A DNA stretch of 64,000 bases, taken from NCBI GenBank assembly GCA_963707895.1, contig CAVPRS010000003.1, positions 310,001 through 374,000 on the forward strand, read 5' to 3'. The notes beneath the pieces are model-generated. The model saw only the letters and a list, made by a program, of their open reading frames with translations. It was not told the DNA's origin and did no database searches. This DNA is from Fodinibacter sp963707895. GTDB taxonomy: Bacteria > Actinomycetota > Actinomycetes > Actinomycetales > Dermatophilaceae. Positions 17,318-26,646 of the stretch are shown here, piece by piece (positions within the stretch are counted from its first letter, which is position 1; every line of letters starts with the position of its first letter). Made by a program: the position numbers and the translations under genes.

Positions 17318-20047
17318 GTGGCAGACCTGCGCACCGCGCTCGCCGTACCGCGCCCCAAGGTCTCGGTCCCACGTCGCATCGACCGAGCGGTGGAGCGGCC
17401 GCGACTCCTCCGCGACCTCACCGGAGCCCCCTTCGACGGCTCGGTGAGCGGAGACGGAACCCCGCAGGCGGTGGTGCTGCTCGCGTGTGCGCCCGCCGGC
17501 TACGGCAAGACCACGATGCTCGCCGACTGGGCCGACGAGCTCCGCGCGTCAGGCACCCCGGTGGCGTGGGTGACCTGCGACCGGGACGACGACGGGACCA
17601 CCTTCTGGAACGCGGTCATCGCCGCCGCCGCCGGCGAGGCCGGCCCCGACCCGGCCACCGTGCTCGGTGGCCTCGACGCCCCGGCCGGGCCGGCGGACTC
17701 GACCTTCGTCGCCACGCTGATCGGGGTGCTCGGCGACGAGGTCCCCGGCCTGGTGATCGTCCTCGACGACGTCCACGAGGTGCGCGACCGCGAGGTGCTC
17801 GACGGCATCCAGCACCTCACGGAGTGGGTCGACGGCCGGGTGCGGGTGGCGCTCGGCTGCCGGTTCGAGCCTCCGATCGGCCTGCACCGGCTGCGGCTGA
17901 CCGGCCGGCTGCACGAGGTGCGGGCCGCCCAGCTGGCCTTCACCGAGAACGAGGCGAACGACTTCTGGGACCGCCACGAGGTGGTGCTCGACGCCGACTC
18001 GCGGGCGGCCCTCCTGCACCTGACCGAGGGGTGGCCTGCCGGGATGCGGATGGCTGCGCTCTCCCTGGAGCACGGCGACGACCCCGCACAGTTCGTCGCC
18101 GAGTTCAGCGGCGCGGACCGACCGGTCGCCGACTACCTGGCCGGCGAGGTGCTGGTCCGCCTGCCCGACGACGTCGTCGACTTCTTGCTGCGCACCTGCA
18201 TCGTCGAGGACCTCGCCGTCGAGCTCGCCGCCCGGCTGTCGGGTCGGGACGACTCGGCCGCCATGCTCGACGACCTGGCCCAGCGCAACGCGCTCGTCGT
18301 GCCGCTCGACCGCAGCGGCACCTGGTTCCGCTACCACGCGCTGCTGCGCACCTACCTCGTCATGGCCCTGCAGCGCCGGGGACCTGGCGAGAAGGCCGCG
18401 CTGCAGCGGCTGGCCGCGCAGTGGTTCCTCGAGCAGCGCCAGCCCGGCCGTGCCCTCGAGCTGGCCGCCGCGGCGGCCGACCCCGAGCTGGTCGAGAGCA
18501 TCCTCCTCGCCCACGGCCTCGGCCTGCTGCTCGCCGGCGCGGGTCCAACCGTGCGTCGGTCGATCGCCCTCCTGCCCCCGTCGGCCGACCGTCGTCCGGC
18601 GGTGCTGGTGCACCGGGCCCTGCTCGCTGTCGACGAGGGTGACGTGGCGGCCGCCGACGAGGCCCTGGCGGCGCTCGCCGCGACGCCCGACGCCGACGAC
18701 ACCCCCCGGATGACCTCACTGCGCAAGGCGGCAGCCCTGCACCAGGCCCGCCTCGCCGCCGACCTCGCGGTGGCGCGCGCCAGCGACCTGGTGGAGGACA
18801 TCGGCCCCTCCCACCTGCCCACCGACCTCGACCCCGACGTCCGGCTGCTGGTGCTCGCCGACCGGGGCGCCCTGCGCCTCTTCGAGGGCGACTACCGGCG
18901 TTCCCGACGCGACCTCCGCCAGGCGATCGAGCTGGCCCAGGCGGCCAACCTGCACTCGATCCACCTCTACTGCACCAACCTCATCGCCGGCACCTACGTC
19001 GCCGAGAACGACTTCGCCTCGGCCCGCACCGCGGCCGAGACGGCCATCGCGCTCGCGGCCACGCGCGCGTGGGACCGCACGCCGACCATGGCCTACGCCT
19101 ACATGCTCGCCGGCTGGACCTCGTTCCAGATGCTCCACCCCGAGGAGGCCGCCACCTGGGCGGCCATCTCGATCGACGTCATCGACACCACGATCGACGT
19201 CGAGGTGGAGGGTGCCGCCCGCACCGGGGAGGCGATCATCGCCTTCGACGAGCCGCCCCAGCGCCGGGCGGCGCTCGACCGGCTGGAGCGCACGACCGCC
19301 TGGCTCACCGACCGGGGCGCGTCCCCCGCCCTCACCGCGCTGGCGGCACCGCACGAGCTGCGGATGTGCCTCGGCCTGGGCGAGTGGCACCGCGCCGAGC
19401 AGGCCGTCGAGCGGGCCGCGAGCCGGCTGGGCGGGGTCGGCGACGTCGTCGTCCTCCAAGCCCAGCTCGCCTCTGCGCGTGGGCGACCGGCCGACGCCCG
19501 CCGGCTCCTGCGGCCGGTGCTCGGTGGCGAGCTCGACACCATCCGCTCCACCGCGCTCACCTCGGCCTGGCTCCTCGAGGCCCTCCTGGCCCAGCGCGCC
19601 GACCGGGGACCCGCCGCGACCGAGGCAGTCCTGAAGGCCCTGCAGGTGGCGGCACCGACGGGGGCCACCAGGCCGTTCTTCGACGCCGGCAGCGAGGTGC
19701 ACGCGCTGCTGTCGCGGCTGCACGGCCGGGCCGGGCACCTCGAGGAGGCGCTCGACGCGGTGCGCGCCGGCATCGACCACGTGCTCGAGTGGCAGGGCTC
19801 CGCCACAGCAACGGCCACCGGCATCCCGGTCGGCACGACAACGGCCCCCAGCGGGGGATGGCTGACCGAGCGCGAGCTCGTCGTGCTGCGCGACCTGCCG
19901 TCGATGATGACGCTCGGCGAGATCGCCGCGGCGCAGGGGATCAGCCTGAACACCGTCAAGACGCACGTGCGCTCGATCTACGCCAAGCTCGGCGCGGGCA
20001 CCCGGCGCGAGGCCATCGGCATCTCGCGCAGCCTCGGCCTGCTCTGA
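17318..20047 (+). CDS. Large ATP-binding LuxR-family regulator (MalT/LAL type)
   Basis: 909 residues. An N-terminal STAND-type ATPase has Walker A APAGYGKTT (Lys64) and Walker B LVIVLDDVHE; a long central helical region of TPR-like repeats follows; the C-terminus is a LuxR HTH (LTERELVVLRDL to ISLNTVKTHVRSIYAKL). Such regulators bind a small inducer in the repeat region and switch with ATP. No operon partner is obvious; the next genes encode a small protein and SulP. GTG start at 17318; the target is unknown. Confidence 0.92.
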   Translation: MADLRTALAVPRPKVSVPRRIDRAVERPRLLRDLTGAPFDGSVSGDGTPQAVVLLACAPAGYGKTTMLADWADELRASGTPVAWVTCDRDDDGTTFWNAVIAAAAGEAGPDPATVLGGLDAPAGPADSTFVATLIGVLGDEVPGLVIVLDDVHEVRDREVLDGIQHLTEWVDGRVRVALGCRFEPPIGLHRLRLTGRLHEVRAAQLAFTENEANDFWDRHEVVLDADSRAALLHLTEGWPAGMRMAALSLEHGDDPAQFVAEFSGADRPVADYLAGEVLVRLPDDVVDFLLRTCIVEDLAVELAARLSGRDDSAAMLDDLAQRNALVVPLDRSGTWFRYHALLRTYLVMALQRRGPGEKAALQRLAAQWFLEQRQPGRALELAAAAADPELVESILLAHGLGLLLAGAGPTVRRSIALLPPSADRRPAVLVHRALLAVDEGDVAAADEALAALAATPDADDTPRMTSLRKAAALHQARLAADLAVARASDLVEDIGPSHLPTDLDPDVRLLVLADRGALRLFEGDYRRSRRDLRQAIELAQAANLHSIHLYCTNLIAGTYVAENDFASARTAAETAIALAATRAWDRTPTMAYAYMLAGWTSFQMLHPEEAATWAAISIDVIDTTIDVEVEGAARTGEAIIAFDEPPQRRAALDRLERTTAWLTDRGASPALTALAAPHELRMCLGLGEWHRAEQAVERAASRLGGVGDVVVLQAQLASARGRPADARRLLRPVLGGELDTIRSTALTSAWLLEALLAQRADRGPAATEAVLKALQVAAPTGATRPFFDAGSEVHALLSRLHGRAGHLEEALDAVRAGIDHVLEWQGSATATATGIPVGTTTAPSGGWLTERELVVLRDLPSMMTLGEIAAAQGISLNTVKTHVRSIYAKLGAGTRREAIGISRSLGLL

Positions 20048-20204
20048 CCTCGGCGGGCCGATCGCAGGTCCTTGCCGTCGACGCGAAACCGCTCTCCGGC
20101 GGCTGCGCTCACCCGTGACGCGTGAGGCGGCATCACCTGCAGGGTGCGAGTGTCGACACGAGCGACAGGCAGTGCGCGACCGGGCCATCCGCGAGAGGGA
20201 GTCC

Positions 20205-20405
20205 ATGCGGTACGAGTTCATCATCAGAGGCTCGGTGTCCGAGGACGTCCTGGCCTCTCTCCCCGAGCTGTCCGCCACGCCCTACCCCACCGGCGGCACC
20301 GTGCTCTTCGGCCCGGTGCAGGACGAGTCCGACGTGTCGAGCCTGCTCGCCCGGTTCTCCGACCTTGGCCTCTCGGTCGTCGAGATGCGACGACTCCCCG
20401 ACTGA
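20205..20405 (+). CDS. Small hypothetical protein upstream of SulP
   Basis: 66 residues from ATG 20205, preceded by GAGAGGGA. It begins MRYEFIIRGSVSEDVL and ends VVEMRRLPD, a compact alpha/beta pattern with no membrane segment or cysteine. I do not recognise it firmly. It ends 7 bases before the SulP start and is probably cotranscribed with it. Confidence 0.7.
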   Translation: MRYEFIIRGSVSEDVLASLPELSATPYPTGGTVLFGPVQDESDVSSLLARFSDLGLSVVEMRRLPD

Positions 20406-20412
20406 CCCGGGC

Positions 20413-22176
20413 GTGACCGGACCCGGGCGGCACACCGTCACCACGGCATCCGGGACCCGTCGCGTGCGCACCTGGTGGTCGGGCCGCTTCGGTAACCGCA
20501 CGACGGTGCTCGCCGACCTCAAGGCGGGGTCCGTGCTCGGGCTGGAGTCGGTGCCGGACAGCCTGGCGAACGGCCTCCTCGCCGGCGTCAACCCGCTGCT
20601 CGCGCTGCACGGCTACCTCGTCGGCACCGTCGTCGGGGCGCTGTCGACGAGCACGGTGCTGATGTCGGTGCAGGCCACCGGCGCGATGGCCGTGATCATC
20701 TCCGACGTCCCGCAGACGCAGACCGGCGACGTCCGGGCCCAGGAGGCCCTGGCCGTGCTGGCCCTGCTCACCGGCGTCGGGATGCTGGCCCTGGGCATCG
20801 CCCGGCTCGGCTCGCTGGTGCGCTTCGTGTCGAGCTCGGTGCTGGTCGGCTTCGTCAACGCCGTCGCGATCAACATCATCCTCTCGCAGGTCGACGAGGT
20901 CACCGGCTACCAGAGCGGTGCGGACAACCGGGTGCTCAGGGCCCTCGACACCGTGGTCCACCCGGGCCGGATCCAGTGGGCGAGCGTGGTCGTCGCCGCG
21001 GTCACGATCGGGCTGATCGTGCTGCTCGAGCGCACCCGGCTCGGCGCCCTGGGGATGGTCGTCGCCATCGCCCTCGGGTCGGCTCTCCCGGTGGTGCTGG
21101 ACGCCCTGGGCAGCACGGTGCTGGCCGTGCCGGTGCTCTCGGACATCGTCACCGTGCCCCGGAGCCTGCCCGGCTTCGAGCTGCCCTCGCTGGGCCTCGT
21201 GGCGGCGATGGTCGTGCCGGCCCTCTCGCTCGTCTTCGTCGGCCTGGTCCAGGGCGCCGCCATCGGCGGCTCGATGACCCGGCCCGACGGTTCGGCCAAC
21301 GACCCCTCGGGCGACTTCCGTGGGCAGGGCATCGCCAACCTCGCCACCGGCGTGCTCCAGGGGACACCCGTCGCGGGGTCGATGTCCTCGACCAACCTCG
21401 TGCGGGCCGCAGGTGGCCGCACGGCGACGGCCAACCTGTTCGCCGGGGTCGTCATGGCCGCGTCGATCCTGCTGCTGTCGGACGTCGTGGGGTACATCGC
21501 GATGCCGGCGCTGGGCGGCCTGCTGATGCTGATCGGCTGGCGCAGCCTCAAGGTCGACCAGCTGGTGCTCACCTGGCGCACCGGGCCGGTGCCGGCGACC
21601 ACCATGGCGATGACCTTCGTGCTGACCCTGATCATCCCCCTGCAGTACGCGGTGCTCGTCGGCGCCGGGCTCGCGGTGCTGCTGCACGTGGCACGCCAGT
21701 CGAACCAGGTCGTCGTGAAGCACTGGGTCTTCGACGACGACCGCGGGTTCCCGACCGAGGCCGACCCGCCCGCCGAGCTGCCCCCGGGTGAGGTCGTCGT
21801 CCTCGCCACCTACGGAAGCCTCTTCTTCGCCTCGGCAGCCGCCTTCGAGTCGCAGCTGCCCCGGGCGGTCGGAGCCGGCACCCACGGCGTGGTCGTGCTG
21901 CGCCTGCGGGCCAAGGAGGAGCTGGGCAGCACGGTGGTCAAGGTCCTGATCCGCTATGCCGAGCAGCTCGCTGCGTGCGACGCCCGTCTCATGCTCTGCG
22001 GCGTGACCCCCGGGGTGCGGCGGCAGCTCGACGACACCGGGCTCGCGACCCAGCTGGGCGAGGACGCGGTCTTCATGGCCCACGCCAGGGTGGGGCTCTC
22101 CGTGCGCGAGGCGGTGCAGAGCGCCGAGCGCTGGATCGCGGAGTCGAGCGAGGCGGCCCCTCCGGCCGGGCCCTGA
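20413..22176 (+). CDS. SulP-family anion transporter with STAS domain
   Basis: 587 residues from GTG 20413 (a GTG at 20464 is possible). Ten or more hydrophobic segments span about residues 35-430, starting AGSVLGLESVPDSLANGLLAG, the SulP-type opening motif; GTPVAGSMSSTNLVRAAGGRT is the conserved segment around the anion site. A C-terminal cytoplasmic STAS domain (about 455-570) follows. The transported ion may be sulfate, bicarbonate or another small anion; no carbonic anhydrase or sulfate gene is linked, so it stays open. Confidence 0.9.
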   Translation: MTGPGRHTVTTASGTRRVRTWWSGRFGNRTTVLADLKAGSVLGLESVPDSLANGLLAGVNPLLALHGYLVGTVVGALSTSTVLMSVQATGAMAVIISDVPQTQTGDVRAQEALAVLALLTGVGMLALGIARLGSLVRFVSSSVLVGFVNAVAINIILSQVDEVTGYQSGADNRVLRALDTVVHPGRIQWASVVVAAVTIGLIVLLERTRLGALGMVVAIALGSALPVVLDALGSTVLAVPVLSDIVTVPRSLPGFELPSLGLVAAMVVPALSLVFVGLVQGAAIGGSMTRPDGSANDPSGDFRGQGIANLATGVLQGTPVAGSMSSTNLVRAAGGRTATANLFAGVVMAASILLLSDVVGYIAMPALGGLLMLIGWRSLKVDQLVLTWRTGPVPATTMAMTFVLTLIIPLQYAVLVGAGLAVLLHVARQSNQVVVKHWVFDDDRGFPTEADPPAELPPGEVVVLATYGSLFFASAAAFESQLPRAVGAGTHGVVVLRLRAKEELGSTVVKVLIRYAEQLAACDARLMLCGVTPGVRRQLDDTGLATQLGEDAVFMAHARVGLSVREAVQSAERWIAESSEAAPPAGP

Positions 22177-22195
22177 GATCCTCCCCGTCCCTCCC

Positions 22196-22348
22196 GAGTT
22201 GGGTGCTCAAGCGGTCGCCGGGGCAGCCACCTGAGCACCCAACTCCCGGTCGGTCCCCGCGTTGGGTGCTCAAGCGGTCGCCGGGGCAGCCACCTGAGCA
22301 CCCAACGCCCGGTCGGTCCCCGAGCTGGGGTGCTCAAGCGGTCGCCGG
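22196..22348. repeat. 63-bp tandem array of REP-like palindromes, copies 2, 3 and partial 4
   Basis: Copy 2 at 22198-22243, copy 3 at 22261-22306 and a left-arm-only copy at 22324-22348. Each palindrome plus the linker CCGGTCGGTCCCCG makes a 63-bp unit repeated about 2.4 times. The arms are the same family as at 379-424. The array fills the space between sulP and the furA promoter. Confidence 0.9.
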
Positions 22349-22361
22349 GTCGGCTGAACTC

Positions 22362-22390
22362 TTGACTCGTTCCAGAAAACCGGAAAGACT
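22362..22390 (+). promoter_or_regulatory. furA promoter with TTCC-N8-GGAA dyad
   Basis: TTGACT at 22362-22367 is a good -35; 17 bases later AAGACT at 22385-22390 is a weak -10. The GTG of furA begins only 7 bases after it, so the transcript is probably leaderless, as reported for mycobacterial furA. The dyad TTCC at 22370-22373 and GGAA at 22382-22385 lies between the two boxes and could be the FurA operator. Confidence 0.55.
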
Positions 22391-22396
22391 GCCGAG

Positions 22397-22837
22397 GTGC
22401 CCCCACAGAACGACGTCGAGCAGCTGCTGCGCGCCGCGTCGCTGCGGGTGACCCGCCCCCGGGTCGCCGTGCTCAGCGCGGTGCAGGACAGCCCGCACGC
22501 CAGCACCGACGCGATCATCGACGCAGTGCGTCGCGACCTCGGCGAGGTGTCGCACCAGGCGGTCTACGACGTCTTGCGGGCGCTGACCACCGCCGGGCTG
22601 CTCCGCCGCATCCAGCCGTCGGGCTCCGTGGCACGCTACGAGACCCGGGTCGGCGACAACCACCACCACGTGGTCTGCCGCTCGTGCGGCAGGATCGCAG
22701 ACGTCGACTGCGCCGTCGAGGAGACGCCGTGCCTCACGGCATCCGACGACCACGGCTTCGTCATCGACGAGGCGGAGGTCGTCTACTGGGGCACCTGCCC
22801 GCAGTGCGCGGCTGGGGCGGCCCGGGCCACCGGCTGA
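22397..22837 (+). CDS. furA: Fur-family regulator of katG
   Basis: 146 residues. N-terminal winged helix (LRVTRPRVAVLSAV, VSHQAVYDVLRAL), then the metal-binding dimerisation part with HHHVVCRSCGRIADVDC and the C-terminal pair CPQC, giving two Cys-x2-Cys zinc sites. Its position 49 bp before katG on the same strand is the classic furA-katG arrangement, in which the regulator represses both genes and is inactivated by peroxide. GTG at 22397 is the first codon after the promoter. Confidence 0.93.
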   Translation: MPPQNDVEQLLRAASLRVTRPRVAVLSAVQDSPHASTDAIIDAVRRDLGEVSHQAVYDVLRALTTAGLLRRIQPSGSVARYETRVGDNHHHVVCRSCGRIADVDCAVEETPCLTASDDHGFVIDEAEVVYWGTCPQCAAGAARATG

Positions 22838-22886
22838 CCACACCAGACCATCACCATCCGAGTACCGAACACCGAAGGAGACCGAC

Positions 22887-25104
22887 GTGACCGACCAGGC
22901 AACCGACGGCGTGACCGCGCAGGGCAGCGAGAGCGAGAACCCCGCGATCGACACCCCGACCCCGAAGGCGGGCCGGCCCCGCACCAACCAGGACTGGTGG
23001 CCCGAGCAGATCGACCTCTCGGTGCTGCACAAGCACTCGCCGGCCACCAACCCGCTTGGATGCCGGGTTCGACTACGCGGCCCAGGTCGCGTCGCTCGAC
23101 GTCGACGCCCTCAAGCGCGACATCGTCGAGGTGATGACGACCTCGCAGGACTTCTGGCCGGCCGACTTCGGCCACTACGGGCCGCTCTTCATCCGGATGA
23201 GCTGGCACGCGGCCGGCACCTACCGCATCTGGGACGGCCGCGGCGGCGCCGGCGACGGCCAGCAGCGGTTCGCGCCGCTCAACAGCTGGCCCGACAACGC
23301 CAACCTCGACAAGGCCCGGCGCATCCTGTGGCCGGTCAAGCAGAAGTACGGCCAGTCGGTGTCGTGGGCCGACCTGCTCGTGCTCGCGGGCAACGTGGCG
23401 CTGGAGGACATGGGCTTCGAGACCTTCGGGTTCGGCTTCGGCCGCGAGGACGTGTGGGAGCCCGAGGAGGTCTTCTGGGGGTCCGAGGACGCCTGGCTCG
23501 GCGACGAGCGCTACAGCGGCGACCGCGAGCTGTCCAACCCGCTCGGCGCCGTGCAGATGGGCCTGATCTACGTCAACCCGGAGGGCCCCAACGGAGAGCC
23601 GGACCCGGTGAAGGCCGCGCGCGACATCCGCGACACGTTCGCCCGGATGGCGATGAACGACGAGGAGACCGTGGCGCTGATCGCCGGGGGCCACTCGTTC
23701 GGCAAGACCCACGGCGCCGGCAACCCCGACCTGGTCGGCCCGGAGCCCGAGGGCTGCCCGGTCGAGCACCAGGGCATCGGCTGGAAGAGCCAGTACGGAT
23801 CGGGCAAGGGCCGCGACGCCATCACCAGCGGCCTCGAGGTCACCTGGACCCAGACCCCGACCCGGTGGAGCAACAAGTTCTTCGAGAACCTCTTCGCCTT
23901 CGACTGGGAGCTGACCAAGAGCCCGGCCGGGGCGTTCCAGTGGCAGCCGAAGGACGGCGCCGGGGCCAACACGGTGCCCGACCCCGAGGACGGCTCGCTG
24001 ACCCGGCCGCCGACGATGCTGACCACCGACCTCGCGCTGCGCCTGGACCCCGAGTACGAGAAGATCTCGCGCCGGTTCCTCGAGCACCCCGACGAGTTCG
24101 CGCTGGCGTTCGCGAAGGCCTGGTACAAGCTGCTGCACCGCGACATGGGTCCGGCCGAGCGCTACCTGGGCCCGTGGGTTCCCGAGCCCCAGCCGTGGCA
24201 GGACCCGGTGCCGGCTGTCGAGGGCGAGCTCGTGTCCGAGGCCGACGTCGCCGCGCTCAAGGAGGCGATCCTGGCCACCGGCCTGACCGTGCCGCAGCTG
24301 GTGCGCACGGCCTGGGCGTCGGCATCCAGCTTCCGCGGCACCGACAAGCGGGGCGGGGCCAACGGTGCCCGCATCCGCCTCGAGCCGCAGCGCGGCTGGC
24401 AGTCCAACGACGCCGACGAGATCGACGCGGTCGTGTCGGCGCTGGAGCGGGTGAAGTCCGACTTCGACGGCCGCGGCGGTGCCTCGGTCTCGATCGCCGA
24501 CCTCATCGTGCTCGGCGGGTCCGCCGCCGTCGAGAAGGCGGCCGCGGATGCCGGGCACACCGTCACGGTCCCGTTCCACCCGGGGCGCACCGACGCCACG
24601 CAGGAGCAGACCGACACCGACTCCTTCCGGGTGCTCCAGCCGCGTGCCGACGGGTTCCGCAGCTACCTGCCCGAGGGCGAGAAGCTGTCGCCCGAGACGC
24701 TGCTGCTCGACCGGGCCAACCTGCTCAACCTCACCGCACCCGAGATGACCGTGCTGGTCGGCGGGATGCGGGCGATCGGGGCCAACGCGGGCGACTCCGA
24801 CCTCGGTGTGCTCACCCAGCGCCGCGGGCAGCTGACCAACGACTTCTTCCGCACCCTGCTCGCGCCGGGCACGGAGTGGAAGTCGTCGGCATCCCGGGAG
24901 AACGTCTACGACGGCACCGACCTCGCCACCGGCGACGTGCGGTGGACGGCCACGGCGGTCGACCTGGTCTTCGGCTCGCACGCGCAGCTGCGGGCGCTGT
25001 CGGAGGTCTACGCCAGCGACGACGCGCAGGAGAAGTTCGTGCGCGACTTCGTGGCCGCCTGGGTCAAGGTGATGGAGCTCGACCGCTTCGACCTCCACCG
25101 CTGA
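22887..25104 (+). pseudogene. katG: Catalase-peroxidase, one N-terminal frameshift
   Basis: GTG 22887 after AAGGAGA starts a typical KatG N-terminus (TNQDWWPEQIDLSVLHKH). At about 23061 one extra T shifts the frame; reading on as AGFDYAAQVAS restores homology to the end at 25104, about 738 residues in all. Distal residues are in MSWHAAGTYR, the adduct Tyr in LIYVNPEG, and the proximal His in GGHSFGKTHGAG. The enzyme degrades peroxide with haem. Everything past codon 58 is intact, so the gene is probably functional and the extra base an error. Confidence 0.92.
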
Positions 25105-25117
25105 CGTCGCTCCATCC

Positions 25118-25193
25118 CCGACTTATTGCGATTTGCCCACCGATCCGAGGCCTGTCGGGCCCTGATCACGTGGGCAAATCGCAGATAAGTCGG
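25118..25193. repeat. Long imperfect palindrome between katG and ribA
   Basis: Arms of about 23 bp at 25118-25140 and 25170-25193, beginning CCGACTTATTGCGATTTGCC and closing with the near-complement. The loop of about 30 bases is itself GC-rich. Unlike the surroundings the arms are AT-containing. It may terminate both convergent genes. The right arm lies within the open frame of ribA as read. Confidence 0.75.
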
Positions 25194-25915
25194 CTGGGGC
25201 GGGGTCGGATGGCGCGGGCTCGGGTCAGGCGCGCAGCCGGAAGGTGTGCGCGCCCGCGCGAGGCCTTGGTGGCGAGGTAGCGGGCATTGGCGTCGCACAC
25301 GTGCACCCCGGTCGGCACGACCTCGGTGACGTCGACGCCGAGCCGGGCGAGCTGGGCCGCCTTGTCGGGGTTGTTGCTGAGCAGCGCCATGGAGTCGACC
25401 TGCAGCGCCGCGAGCATCTGCGCCGCCACGGTGTAGTCGCGGGCGTCGGCGCTGAAGCCCAGCGCGACGTTCGCGTCGTAGGTGTCGAGTCCCCGGTCCT
25501 GCAGCGCGTAGGCGTCGAGCTTGCCGTAGAGCCCGATGCCCCGGCCCTCCTGGCGCAGGTAGAGCAGGTAGCCGCCCTCGCGTGCGATGAGCTCGACCGC
25601 CTCGCGCATCTGTGGCCCGCAGTCGCAGCGCTGGCTGCCGAACACGTCGCCGGTGAGGCACTCGCTGTGCAACCGCACCAACGCCGGCCGGTTGCGGCGG
25701 TCCGCCGGGGTCAGCCGGGAGGTGCGGGTGGCCCGGTCACCGAGCCCGAGGGCGAGGTGCTCGCGCCCGTCGACCAGCCCGTCGAAGCTGAGCACCCTGG
25801 CAGGTGTCGCGAAGCCGTCGCTGAACTGCAGCGGCACCATCACCTCGGTGCGGATCGTCGCCGGCGGCGTCGCGGGCGACGGGGCCGGCGGCACCGGCAC
25901 GGTTGCCTGGGTCAT
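25166..25915 (-). CDS. ribA: GTP cyclohydrolase II
   Basis: 249 residues as read. It converts GTP to a diaminopyrimidinone, formate and pyrophosphate. Zinc cysteines are in HSECLTGDVFGSQRCDCG, the GTP loop is RQEGRGIGLYGKLDAYALQD, and the catalytic Tyr is in YLLYLRQEG. It is a single-domain enzyme, not fused to RibB. The last 20 residues (after TKASRGRA) do not look native and run through a palindrome; removing one base near 25250 would give an ending HTFRLRA and a stop at 25225. ATG 25915 overlaps the next gene by 4 bp. The setting is not a riboflavin operon. Confidence 0.88.
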   Translation of the reverse strand: MTQATVPVPPAPSPATPPATIRTEVMVPLQFSDGFATPARVLSFDGLVDGREHLALGLGDRATRTSRLTPADRRNRPALVRLHSECLTGDVFGSQRCDCGPQMREAVELIAREGGYLLYLRQEGRGIGLYGKLDAYALQDRGLDTYDANVALGFSADARDYTVAAQMLAALQVDSMALLSNNPDKAAQLARLGVDVTEVVPTGVHVCDANARYLATKASRGRAHLPAARLTRARAIRPRPSRLICDLPT

Positions 25916-26646
25916 CGGGCGGCCCCTCCTCGTTCGTCGAGCTCGAAGCGCGTCGAGAGCGCGTAGCGCAGCAGCACGACGTCGTCGATCTGCCGCACCT
26001 GGGCCAGGTCGGCTCGGCCGCGCCCGGCAACGGGCACGCCCCCCGGCCCGAGCAGGCGCGGAGCCCGGGAGTCACCGACGAACACCGGTGCCACCACCAG
26101 CTGCAGCTCGTCGGCGAGCCCGGCCCCGAGGAACTGGGCCAGCACGTCCTGCCCGCCCTCCACCAGGAGGCGGCGCACACCCCTGGCCCGGAGGTCCGTG
26201 CTGACCCAGCCCGCATCGGGGTCGTCGCCGGCATCGACGACGGTCGCGGTGTCCCCCAGCCGTTCCCGGGTGGCCGCGACGGCGGGGGTGGCGCAGTAGA
26301 CCAAGGGGTCTCCCTCCCCGCTCGCGAAGATGGCGGCACCCGGGTCGAGGGTCGGATGGCGGGTGAGCGTCACCTTCCGCGGCGTCGCCTGGCGCCCCTC
26401 GGCGACCCGCTGCGCTCGTCTCTCCGGGCACCGCACGCCGAGCCGCGGGTCGTCGGCGCGCACTGTGCCGGCCCCGACGAGCACGGCGTCACAGCTCGCC
26501 CGCACCGCATCGACCCGGTCGAGGTCGGCCGGGTTCGACAGCACGAGGCGCTGCCCCGACGTGTCGTCGAGGCAGCCGTCGAGCGAGATGGCGCAGCTGA
26601 GCAGGGTGTAGGGGCGGTCAGCCACTGGACGCACCGCCAACCGCAT
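25912..26646 (-). CDS. RibD C-terminal / dihydrofolate-reductase-like reductase
   Basis: 244 residues. The pattern SLDGCLDD near the N-terminus, DAVLVGAGTVRADDPRL and LLVEGGQDVLAQFL late are the NADPH-binding and fold signatures of the pyrimidine reductase domain of RibD. There is no deaminase domain. In riboflavin synthesis this domain reduces a ribosylamino-pyrimidine; here, next to a GTP cyclohydrolase II, it likely acts on the same kind of product. Overlaps ribA by 4 bp and the next gene by 29 bp. Confidence 0.85.
   Translation of the reverse strand: MRLAVRPVADRPYTLLSCAISLDGCLDDTSGQRLVLSNPADLDRVDAVRASCDAVLVGAGTVRADDPRLGVRCPERRAQRVAEGRQATPRKVTLTRHPTLDPGAAIFASGEGDPLVYCATPAVAATRERLGDTATVVDAGDDPDAGWVSTDLRARGVRRLLVEGGQDVLAQFLGAGLADELQLVVAPVFVGDSRAPRLLGPGGVPVAGRGRADLAQVRQIDDVVLLRYALSTRFELDERGGAAR

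Noticed and set aside
22196..22348. CRISPR array
   Set aside because: Only 2.4 units, and the linkers between palindromes are themselves repeated rather than unique spacers.
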